A stretch of DNA of 33,454 nucleotides from Neobacillus soli NBRC 102451 (GTDB taxonomy: Bacteria; Bacillota; Bacilli; Bacillales; Cytobacillaceae). Where the stretch lies: NCBI RefSeq assembly GCF_001591665.1, contig NZ_BCVI01000063.1, positions 1 to 33,454 on the forward strand. Reading direction: 5' to 3'. Positions 7,028 to 12,602 of this stretch are shown here, one piece after another. A program made the translations under genes and the position numbers. Below the pieces are notes generated by a model. The model was not told where the DNA came from, made no database searches, and saw nothing but the letters and a program-made list of their open reading frames with translations. Each line of letters starts with the position of its first letter. The first letter of the stretch is position 1.

Positions 7028-7603
7028 TTACACCATTTTTTCAAAATGAATACGTTTGTTAATTGCATACATGACTGGCATACCGACGGCCATCACGACA
7101 AATTCTCCAGCAGCAGTGGTTAACCATGTAAATAGGAATGGAAAGCCTAAGGCTAAATGGAGTTCAAGGGCAATCATGAACATCGTAAACGTGAAGACAA
7201 GGGTATTGACAACCATACGTACCCAGATGCGTTTGATAAACCGTGCGCAGACTATTGTAACCAGTAAGGCAATCAATGATTGACCGACGCCGAAAATGAG
7301 GTCATAGGCCTTCATTGGCGAAAAAAGTAGGTTTGTCAAAAATACACCTAAGATAATTCCAAAAATGTACTTTTTGTTAAAAACGACTAGATGATTAAAC
7401 ATTTCTGAAACACGGAACTGGATTTGGCTAAAGCCAAAGGGTGCGATTGCCGCCGAGACAGCAATGTATAATGCTGCGATAATCCCGTTTACAACAATTC
7501 CTTGCACATTTGTACGTGCTTTGCCATTTGCATTAGTTCCATTGGAACTAGTACCTGTATTAGCACCAATTGGCTTTGCTAATATGTTAGTTGTTTTCTC
7601 CAT
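7028..7603 (-). CDS. queT: QueT-type queuosine precursor transporter
   Basis: This 191-residue integral membrane protein is the substrate-binding S-component of an energy-coupling factor (ECF) transporter of the QueT family, which imports queuosine precursors such as preQ1. Signs of the family are QFRVSEMFNHLVVFN shortly after the first membrane helix, the NLLFSPMKAYDLIFG stretch and about six hydrophobic spans. An Asn/Gly/Thr-rich head of about 35 residues precedes helix 1. ECF A and T subunits are not encoded nearby and would be shared. The ORF opens at ATG 7609, but AAGGAG is only 2 nt from that codon and 8 nt from the ATG at 7603, so I start at 7603. Promoter and preQ1-I riboswitch lie directly upstream, which independently supports the assignment. 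Confidence 0.88.
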   Translation of the reverse strand: MEKTTNILAKPIGANTGTSSNGTNANGKARTNVQGIVVNGIIAALYIAVSAAIAPFGFSQIQFRVSEMFNHLVVFNKKYIFGIILGVFLTNLLFSPMKAYDLIFGVGQSLIALLVTIVCARFIKRIWVRMVVNTLVFTFTMFMIALELHLALGFPFLFTWLTTAAGEFVVMAVGMPVMYAINKRIHFEKMV

Positions 7604-7610
7604 ATTCATT

Positions 7611-7650
7611 TCTCCTTAGTTTTTTTACGTGGGAGGTTCTCGAACCACGT
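7611..7650 (-). promoter_or_regulatory. preQ1-I riboswitch controlling queT
   Basis: Read on the minus strand, the leader has a P1 stem ACGTGG (7650-7645) with CCACGT (7632-7627), a loop containing TTCGAGAACC, and then the A-rich tail AAAAAAACTAAGGAG. The tail is essentially the conserved 3' part of class I preQ1 aptamers (AAAAAACUAAGG). In this class, AAGG takes part in the ligand-bound pseudoknot. Here it is also the ribosome binding site of queT, so preQ1 should shut off translation initiation. The element lies about 20 nt after the predicted transcription start. Confidence 0.78.
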
Positions 7651-7675
7651 TAATTTAGAATACTTCCAAACTAAT

Positions 7676-7704
7676 ATAATAATATAAATAAAAACCCTAG
7701 TCAA
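7676..7704 (-). promoter_or_regulatory. Sigma-A promoter of queT
   Basis: On the minus strand TTGACT (7704-7699) and TATTAT (7681-7676) are exactly 17 bp apart, each one mismatch from consensus. Transcription would start near 7669, just ahead of the riboswitch. Confidence 0.65.
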
Positions 7705-7727
7705 TGACACTATTTTTTACATAATAA

Positions 7728-7754
7728 AGGATACCCTTCTAAAAAAGGTATCCT
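7728..7754 (-). terminator. Hairpin after the VOC gene
   Basis: AGGATACC (7728-7735) pairs with GGTATCCT (7747-7754). On the minus strand the stem is followed by TTTATTATG, a modest T-tract. It is a plausible terminator for the gene ending at 7763. Confidence 0.5.
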
Positions 7755-7762
7755 CTACAGCA

Positions 7763-8134
7763 CTAACTATGAACTTCGCTCATTAACGCATGGGTATTGT
7801 CTTCTGTGTCTTTAAAGAACGTCATCCATGTTTCTGTTTGTCCCATTTTAGCGACAAGGTGCGGCTCGTCGACAAAAATGACACCTTTTTCCACTAGACC
7901 ATGGTAAGTTTCCTTAATATCCTCGACCTGAAAATAAACCACCGAACTTGAATGTGCAAATTGATCCTTTTCTGGCAGACTGAGCAGAAGGCGCAGACCA
8001 TTACATTCAAAGAATGCCATTGTATCGGTATTAAATAGAAGCGGGAGCCCAAGTAAATTCTTATAAAATTCCACCGCCCTATCGATATCCTTTATAGGCA
8101 CACCAATTTGTCCGACTCTTTTTATATTTGTCAT
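7763..8134 (-). CDS. VOC family (glyoxalase-like) protein
   Basis: This 123-residue single-unit glyoxalase-like protein has the typical VOC start VGQIGVPIKDIDRAVEFYKNLLGLPLLF and the C-terminal FFKDTEDNTHALMSE. The candidate metal ligands are in the GVPI strand region, the central HLV segment and the final strand (H near ALMSE), but the set is incomplete by eye, so I do not call it a glyoxalase I. The frame extends upstream to 8185. I chose the ATG at 8134 because GGGGGAA is 8 nt away, whereas the ATG six bases earlier is too close. It is monocistronic, and 8135-8377 holds the opposing leader of the chaperone-like operon. Confidence 0.78.
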   Translation of the reverse strand: MTNIKRVGQIGVPIKDIDRAVEFYKNLLGLPLLFNTDTMAFFECNGLRLLLSLPEKDQFAHSSSVVYFQVEDIKETYHGLVEKGVIFVDEPHLVAKMGQTETWMTFFKDTEDNTHALMSEVHS

Positions 8135-8377
8135 GATCATTTCCCCCATATCTCGCCTGTTTTTGTCTGAATATTTGAAATCCACCTTTAATTATGTTAC
8201 CACATAATAGCTGCACTATGGTTTAATATTCCAAAAATCTAATTCGTGGGCAACTTGTGTTTTTTGCACATCTCAGAATAATTTTGGTCAACCCTTCCGG
8301 TTAAGTTCATATATTCTATATGACGATTAAATATTAACTAAATGAAAGGTTATAAAAAGTACGGAAGGAGGTTCACG

Positions 8378-8824
8378 GTGACAATTGACAGCACATACAA
8401 CCAAGTATTTAAAAAGAAGTTACTAGAATTAAAGCCAATCACGAAGTTTGATATCGATACGGAAAAGGTTGTTAAAGAGAGTGAAGGGGGAAGGAATGAA
8501 TTAACCAATTTGGCTATACAAGCCGTGGATGCGATGGATTTAATCTATCAATCTGCATTAAAGACCGACTTTAAGGAATGGGGAGGACAAATTGAAACAG
8601 TTATTACCGAATTCCTCAAGCTATTGGAGTCCTATGGTATTGAGGAAATTAAAGTCTTAGGTCACTTAATTAATGAAGAGACAATGACGAGTATTGGAAC
8701 GATACCTGAGAGCTTTCAAGAAGAGTTACAAAAGTTCCAAGTCTATACAGTTCTTGAGCGTGGGTTTCGTCATAAAGACAGCGGGGAATTAATTCGTGAA
8801 GCAAAAGTTATCACCATTTATTAA
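8378..8824 (+). CDS. GrpE-like nucleotide exchange factor
   Basis: The 148-residue protein resembles the GrpE fold without being the canonical grpE. Residues about 35-100 fit the GrpE helix bundle, with an AMDLIYQSALKTDF helix and a GIEEIKVLG segment in place of the usual G-V-x-x-I-x-x-x-G. The C-terminal 45 residues match the GrpE beta-domain pattern (IGTIPE, VYTVLERGFRHKDSGELIREAKVITIY, where the family has a V-x-x-V-x-x-x-G-Y...R-x-A-x-V pattern). It lacks the long N-terminal coiled coil. GrpE proteins release ADP from Hsp70. The ORF opens at 8342, but AAGGAGG (8364-8370) is 7 nt from the GTG at 8378. It is followed after 25 bp by the remnant of an Hsp70 gene, which explains what it used to serve. 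No other heat-shock genes are nearby, so this is not the hrcA-grpE-dnaK operon. Confidence 0.68.
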   Translation: MTIDSTYNQVFKKKLLELKPITKFDIDTEKVVKESEGGRNELTNLAIQAVDAMDLIYQSALKTDFKEWGGQIETVITEFLKLLESYGIEEIKVLGHLINEETMTSIGTIPESFQEELQKFQVYTVLERGFRHKDSGELIREAKVITIY

Positions 8825-8849
8825 TAACGACCTTGAGGAGGACGTGAAA

Positions 8850-8930
8850 ATGGCTTTAATAGGTATCGATTTTGGAACAACCAATTCAGCTATGGATGAA
8901 TCTATCGATCATTTCAGTGAATGGGTTTAG
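8850..8930 (+). pseudogene. Remnant of an Hsp70 (DnaK-like) gene, internally deleted
   Basis: After a strong TTGAGGAGG ribosome binding site, ATG at 8850 begins MALIGIDFGTTNSA, the phosphate-1 motif and unmistakable N-terminus of an Hsp70-family ATPase. It then continues directly into MDESIDHFSEWV and a stop at 8928. A normal Hsp70 of this kind has over 400 residues. The simplest reading is one large deletion that kept the first 14 codons and a few codons from the 3' end, joining them in frame. The remnant lies between the GrpE-like gene and the TPR gene (11 bp before its ATG), so it may still be translated as a 26-residue peptide and may keep translation of the TPR gene coupled. An assembly collapse is an alternative explanation. 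Confidence 0.8.
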
Positions 8931-8941
8931 AGGGCTGATAA

Positions 8942-10183
8942 ATGGAGCAAATAAAACAAGTGTATAACCTTGCAATTAAGTATATACATGCGGAAAGGTT
9001 CGAAGATGCCGCCCTTTTTCTGGAACCGCTGGTGAAAGAATATCCTTCTTTTACTGAGGCAAAGTGGGCGCTAGGGTTACTGCAAGTCCTCTTAGGTTTT
9101 CCCTATAAAGCGCTACAACTGTGGAAAAACATTGATGATGCTAATCTTCTAAGCTATAAACAAATGGTTGAGGAGAAATTACCCCAGTATGACGAACTGT
9201 ACGAAAATTACAATCAGGCGCTTAAATTGATTCAAGCTGAAGAAATTCATCAGGCGAAAACTATTTTTCATGAACTCTTATCTTTTCAAAAGGAAGTGCC
9301 ATTGCCGGTTGATTTTTACTACGGCAATTTATTGGCGCAACTCCTTACCGGAGAAGTGGAAAGGGCGTCTCAAGAAATAAACAGCTCTCCGCTCTATGTA
9401 ATCAACAGTTCAGTCATTCGCGATTTGGAAAAGACGATAAACCTGCATCAGTCCAATCAACCTGCATTTTTGGAAAAAGCGGTTGTCCAAGACTTACCAA
9501 ACAAGGTCTGGTCTAAGGGTTTCTTCATTGGTTCTGGAATGACTGCTTCCTTACTGATTGGGGCGCTTGGGATGTGGATTTTTGGCGGAGCAAAAGAGGT
9601 GTATAGAGCGGAGCCGGTCATCCAGCAGAATGCCGGCGATTCAGGCATAGATACTGAGAAATCGAAGGACCTTAAGAAGGAATTTTCCGTTCCACAGGAA
9701 GTGAAAACGAACGTAAAAGCGAAGCAGCGAGAGCTCGACGACATGATCCATAATGATGATATCGACAAGTCAAATCTGTCTGTAAAAACAGGATTAAACA
9801 TCTATAGAAACGGTTTAACGGCCTTTAGAAATAAGGATTACAGGAAGGCTGCTGTGCTGATGGAAAAGAGTCTGACCTTACAGTCAAGCGAATATTTTTC
9901 AGATGATGCCTTTTTCTTCCTGATAAAATCAAAGGAAAGGCTGAATGAGAAGGAAAACCTACTCCCCCTTTATGATCGCTTTCTTTCCCAACCCAGCAAA
10001 CACTTTGTCCATTCTCCATATATGGATGACTTGTTGCTTGATAAAGCGAAATTATGGATTGAAATTGGAAATGCGAAAGATGCCCTGCCATTGCTGGAAG
10101 AAATTTTGACCAAGTATAAACAAGAATGGACCGCGGTGGAAGCGGCAAAAATTTTTAAACAAATCACTGAGGTTCAAAAATAA
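8942..10183 (+). CDS. TPR protein with one central transmembrane helix
   Basis: The 413-residue protein has two helical-repeat regions separated by a membrane span. Residues 1-165 contain TPR-like helix pairs (YIHAERFEDAALFLEPLVKEYP is a good first repeat), residues about 193-214 form a hydrophobic helix (FFIGSGMTASLLIGALGMWIF), residues 220-280 are a charged linker and residues 285-410 contain further TPR units (RNKDYRKAAVLMEKSL, IGNAKDALPLLEEIL). Basic residues before the helix (KVWSKG) predict an N-in, C-out topology. I do not see a J-domain HPD motif. Placement after a GrpE-like gene and an Hsp70 remnant suggests the N-terminal TPR domain once docked an Hsp70 C-terminus, but that is inference. 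The ATG at 8942 is preceded by a weak GAGGG. The operon ends at the terminator at 10210. Confidence 0.72.
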   Translation: MEQIKQVYNLAIKYIHAERFEDAALFLEPLVKEYPSFTEAKWALGLLQVLLGFPYKALQLWKNIDDANLLSYKQMVEEKLPQYDELYENYNQALKLIQAEEIHQAKTIFHELLSFQKEVPLPVDFYYGNLLAQLLTGEVERASQEINSSPLYVINSSVIRDLEKTINLHQSNQPAFLEKAVVQDLPNKVWSKGFFIGSGMTASLLIGALGMWIFGGAKEVYRAEPVIQQNAGDSGIDTEKSKDLKKEFSVPQEVKTNVKAKQRELDDMIHNDDIDKSNLSVKTGLNIYRNGLTAFRNKDYRKAAVLMEKSLTLQSSEYFSDDAFFFLIKSKERLNEKENLLPLYDRFLSQPSKHFVHSPYMDDLLLDKAKLWIEIGNAKDALPLLEEILTKYKQEWTAVEAAKIFKQITEVQK

Positions 10184-10209
10184 TTGCGTGGATTTTAAAA
10201 AGTCAAACA

Positions 10210-10250
10210 AAACCTAAAACTATATATAATGATTAGTTTTAGGTTTTTTT
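10210..10250 (+). terminator. Intrinsic terminator of the GrpE-like/TPR operon
   Basis: A perfect 12-bp stem (AAACCTAAAACT at 10210-10221, AGTTTTAGGTTT at 10235-10246) runs straight into a T-tract. Confidence 0.85.
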
Positions 10251-10298
10251 CTCCCTTATGATAAAATATAGTTAACAATTATGCTTGGGGGTGTTGGA

Positions 10299-10535
10299 AT
10301 GATGTGGACGGAGGTACGTGAAAATTACCCCAATAAGATTGTATTGGCCGAGGCATTAAAAACCTCTTCTCATAACAAAATTCGATCTATTGAGGAGATG
10401 TCAATTTTATCTGTTTTTCAAAACAGCATGGATGCTTGGGAGGAATATAAAAAGGTACATAAAGAAAGACCAGACAAAGAACTTTATATCCTTCATACTT
10501 CAAGAGAAAAAGCAGAGGTTGTTGTTGAAGAATAA
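10299..10535 (+). CDS. Small hypothetical protein (78 aa)
   Basis: I do not recognise a function. The 78-residue product is soluble and charged (MMWTEVRENYPN start, an EEMSILSVFQNSMDAWEEYKKVHKE helical middle and a strand-like ELYILHTSREKAEVVVEE end), giving a probable beta-alpha-beta arrangement. The ORF opens at 10281, but GGGGGTG (10287-10293) lies inside that extension and is correctly spaced for the ATG at 10299 (a second ATG follows directly). It lies after a terminator and 68 bp ahead of a VOC gene on the same strand, so the two might be cotranscribed. Confidence 0.65.
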   Translation: MMWTEVRENYPNKIVLAEALKTSSHNKIRSIEEMSILSVFQNSMDAWEEYKKVHKERPDKELYILHTSREKAEVVVEE

Positions 10536-10603
10536 TATTTTGTATGTATTAAACTATGAAGCTTAATAAGCGGATTCTATTCTTAACGAAAAGGGGGAGC
10601 CTC

Positions 10604-10987
10604 ATGCTGCACCATCTAGAAATCTACGTTTCCAACCTTAGCAAATCCACCGAGTTCTGGGGTTGGTTTTTATCTGAATTGGGCTACGAGCCATACCAGC
10701 AATGGGATTCAGGTATCAGCTGGAAATATGAAGAAACATATATCGTTTTTGTCCAAGCTGAAGAGCGCTTTTTGGAGGTCCCTTACCATCGCTCAAGAGT
10801 TGGGCTGAATCATCTGGCCTTCCATGCAAAATCAAAAGAGCAGGTAGATCAAATGACGGCGCAATTGAAGAAAAAGGGGATAAACATTCTTTATCAAGAG
10901 AAGCATCCGTTTGCCGGTGGGGACTCTCATTATGCTGTTTATTTCGAAGATCCGGACAGAATTAAAGTGGAACTAGTAGCACCTTAG
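10604..10987 (+). CDS. VOC family protein
   Basis: This 127-residue VOC-fold protein starts MLHHLEIYVSNLSKSTEFW and ends YFEDPDRIKVELV, the classic first and last strand pairs of the fold. Candidate metal ligands are H in HHLEIYV, H in GLNHLAFHA and E in KVELV, the His-His-Glu set used by glyoxalase and fosfomycin-resistance proteins, so it may be an active metalloenzyme; the substrate is unknown. AAGGGGGAG lies 6 nt before the ATG at 10604; the frame is open further upstream to 10556 but has no ribosome binding site there. It is the third VOC protein in the window. A weak hairpin (ACCCG/CGGGT, 11021-11041) follows it. Confidence 0.8.
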   Translation: MLHHLEIYVSNLSKSTEFWGWFLSELGYEPYQQWDSGISWKYEETYIVFVQAEERFLEVPYHRSRVGLNHLAFHAKSKEQVDQMTAQLKKKGINILYQEKHPFAGGDSHYAVYFEDPDRIKVELVAP

Positions 10988-11054
10988 CGGGAGGCAGTCG
11001 CTTGGCTAGTGGAAGCAATAACCCGCTCGAAGGGAACGGGTCCATTTTACGCTT

Positions 11055-11369
11055 TCAAGAGAGTGCCTTTAATCCGATAACACCGATGATAATCAAACCG
11101 ACACTAATGATACGGCCAAAGTTTTTTGATTCCCCGAATAAAAATATGTTAATTAAAACAGCGCCGGCCGTACCAATTCCGACCCAAACGCTATAGGCAA
11201 TGCTTAATTGGAGAAATCGAAATGACCCATATAAGAAAGCAAGCGATGCACCGAATCCGCCAATATAAAGTACTCCATTTCGAAAGGTTTTCTGTTGACT
11301 ATATAATTTCAATCCGGCAGCACCAATGACCTCACTTGCAGCTGCTAAAAAGACAAGCAACCATCCCAT
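11055..11369 (-). CDS. Small multidrug resistance (SMR) transporter subunit
   Basis: This 104-residue protein has four transmembrane helices of the EmrE/SMR family, which export cationic drugs or guanidinium in exchange for protons. The essential glutamate of helix 1 is in ASEVIGAAGLK, and helices 3-4 carry the IAYSVWVGIGTAGAVL and IIIGVIGLK patterns. The ATG at 11369 is 1 nt past the stop of the upstream SMR gene, with GGAG inside the end of that gene, so the two are translationally coupled and very likely form a heterodimer. Paired SMRs of Bacillus include YkkCD, EbrAB and YvdRS; I cannot choose among them. No guanidine riboswitch is evident upstream. Confidence 0.88.
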   Translation of the reverse strand: MGWLLVFLAAASEVIGAAGLKLYSQQKTFRNGVLYIGGFGASLAFLYGSFRFLQLSIAYSVWVGIGTAGAVLINIFLFGESKNFGRIISVGLIIIGVIGLKALS

Positions 11370-11370
11370 A

Positions 11371-11718
11371 TTAGGCAGCTCCTTTCAGGGCGTCGATATC
11401 TTCCTTTTTATCAGAAAGATTTAAACCAATGACGCCTATTACAATAATCAAGATAAACAAAGCCTTTCCCAGACTGAAACTAGCGCCAAAAAGGTATACA
11501 TCCATTAATACCGTCCCAATAGTACCAATTCCAGCAAAAACTGCATAAACAGTGCCTGTGGGAATAGTCATACATGCTTTAGGAAGAATATGATAGTCTA
11601 AAAAAATAACCCCAATCACGAGCCCCCACTGCCACCAGGTTTGTGCCTCGTTAAATCCGTACACCCAAATTAATTCAAATAAACAAGTTAAAGCCACGTA
11701 AATCCAGGCTTTATTCAT
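11371..11718 (-). CDS. SMR transporter subunit, partner of the next gene
   Basis: This 115-residue four-helix SMR protein has the helix 1 glutamate in LFELIWVYG and the family pattern IPTGTVYAVFAGIGTIGTVL in helix 3, followed by a charged C-terminal tail (SDKKEDIDALKGAA). The GTVYAVF-x-GxGTxGTVL stretch is closest in my memory to YkkC. The frame opens with a GTG at 11727, but AGAGGTG is 7 nt from the ATG at 11718, so MNKAWIYVAL is the likely start. It is the first gene of the SMR pair and is divergent from the truncated haemoglobin gene across about 195 bp. Confidence 0.87.
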   Translation of the reverse strand: MNKAWIYVALTCLFELIWVYGFNEAQTWWQWGLVIGVIFLDYHILPKACMTIPTGTVYAVFAGIGTIGTVLMDVYLFGASFSLGKALFILIIVIGVIGLNLSDKKEDIDALKGAA

Positions 11719-11841
11719 GCAATTCACCTCTTAGAAGATTGACTCACTTGAAGACGTATTATATTAGGATACCATAATCGGTTAGAAAGTTGTTTTAAAC
11801 ATTATTTTCCTGCGTGGAAACTTATGTAAGTGGTACAAAAG

Positions 11842-11884
11842 TGTGATATAAATCACGAAACATCTTCCGTTTTATCTTTATAAT
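11842..11884 (+). promoter_or_regulatory. Fnr-type box and -10 of the truncated haemoglobin gene
   Basis: TGTGATATAAATCACG (11842-11857) matches the Fnr/Crp dyad TGTGA-N6-TCACN. A perfect TATAAT follows at 11879-11884. With a start point near 11891, the dyad is centred at about -41.5, the exact position used for class II activation. B. subtilis Fnr uses this kind of site to activate genes under oxygen limitation. No -35 box is present, as expected for an activated promoter. Confidence 0.65.
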
Positions 11885-11913
11885 TAGTAGAAATAGGGGA
11901 AAAATAAAAGTGG

Positions 11914-12318
11914 ATGGTGAAGAAAATGGACTATAAATTTAAAACGCTTTATGCAGAAATAGGCGGGCAGGAAACGATTGATAAACTAGTCACTGCCTTT
12001 TATCCGCGAGTCTATGATGATCCTGAGTTAGCTCCATTATTTGAAGGGGATATGGAAGAGATTATGCGAAAGCAGCGGATGTTTCTTCCGCAATTTTTAG
12101 GAGGACCTGCTCTTTACAGCCAAGAATTTGGACCACCAGCAATGAGAGACCGGCATCTTCCCTTTGAAGTAACACCAAGAAGGGCTATGTGCTGGCTTCG
12201 CTGCATGAAGGAAGCATTTCACGAGATAGGACTTGATCACCAACCGGCAGGACAGGCTTTTTATGACCGGTTAACACAAGTTGCTGGAATTATGGTGAAT
12301 ACACCTGATAGTGAATAA
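11914..12318 (+). CDS. yjbI: Group II truncated haemoglobin (trHbO, YjbI-like)
   Basis: This 134-residue haem protein has a 2-on-2 truncated globin fold and binds oxygen or other diatomic ligands. Family marks are the B10 tyrosine in AFYPRVYDD, the KQRMFLPQFLGGPALYSQ helix E/EF region, the proximal histidine in MRDRHLPFEVT and the G8 tryptophan in AMCWLRCMKEAF. These match B. subtilis YjbI, which works with the YjbH/thiol-stress locus there; no such neighbours exist here, so the local role is different or at least differently regulated. The start is uncertain: ATG 11914 has GGGGA 13 nt away, and ATG 11926 (MDYKFKTLY) has GGTGA 5 nt away. The Fnr box upstream suggests expression under low oxygen. 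Confidence 0.9.
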   Translation: MVKKMDYKFKTLYAEIGGQETIDKLVTAFYPRVYDDPELAPLFEGDMEEIMRKQRMFLPQFLGGPALYSQEFGPPAMRDRHLPFEVTPRRAMCWLRCMKEAFHEIGLDHQPAGQAFYDRLTQVAGIMVNTPDSE

Positions 12319-12324
12319 AAATAC

Positions 12325-12364
12325 AATCCTCGACCACTTACCAAGCTGGCCGGGGATTTTTTAT
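12325..12364 (+). terminator. Intrinsic terminator of the haemoglobin gene
   Basis: AATCCTCG (12325-12332) pairs with CGGGGATT (12351-12358, one G-T pair), followed by TTTTTATT. Confidence 0.7.
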
Positions 12365-12376
12365 TCTAGGATCTAC

Positions 12377-12495
12377 GGAAAAGGGGCGGAGCGCCGCCAA
12401 AGTGAATCGGTTCTGGTACTTCAAATTTAGGTAGAATATAGGTATTCCACCCCTCGAATTTAGTTTGGCCTAGCTTTGCTCACACCGCCTTTATT
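12377..12495 (+). repeat. Dispersed ~115-bp element, copy A
   Basis: This 119-bp stretch is homologous to the reverse complement of 26713-26826. Both begin GGAAAAGGGGCGGAGC, continue through a palindromic GC-rich block (CGCCGCC here), AAAG-GAAT and an AT-rich middle with matching TTTAG and GATATA/GAATATA words, and end GCCTAGCT-TGCTCACACCGCCTT. Outer GGCGG/CCGCC words give short terminal inverted repeats. There is no coding potential. It may be a MITE-like or structured-RNA element. The rest of the gap to 12602 shows nothing else. Confidence 0.75.
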
Positions 12496-12602
12496 GATGT
12501 TTGTTTAGCATATTGAACTTGATAACCTTCATAATGGGGCATAACGCCTTTTACTGATTGTGTGATATAGTGATTTTGTTTACTAGTTGGGAGGTATGCA
12601 TA

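Noticed and set aside
8135..8377. CIRCE or sigma-B-type heat-shock control of the GrpE-like operon
   Set aside because: No CIRCE inverted repeat (TTAGCACTC-N9-GAGTGCTAA) or convincing sigma-B promoter is visible upstream.
11728..11840. Guanidine (ykkC-type) riboswitch ahead of the SMR pair
   Set aside because: I looked for the conserved ykkC core and for tandem ACGR loops of the mini-ykkC class in this leader and did not find them.
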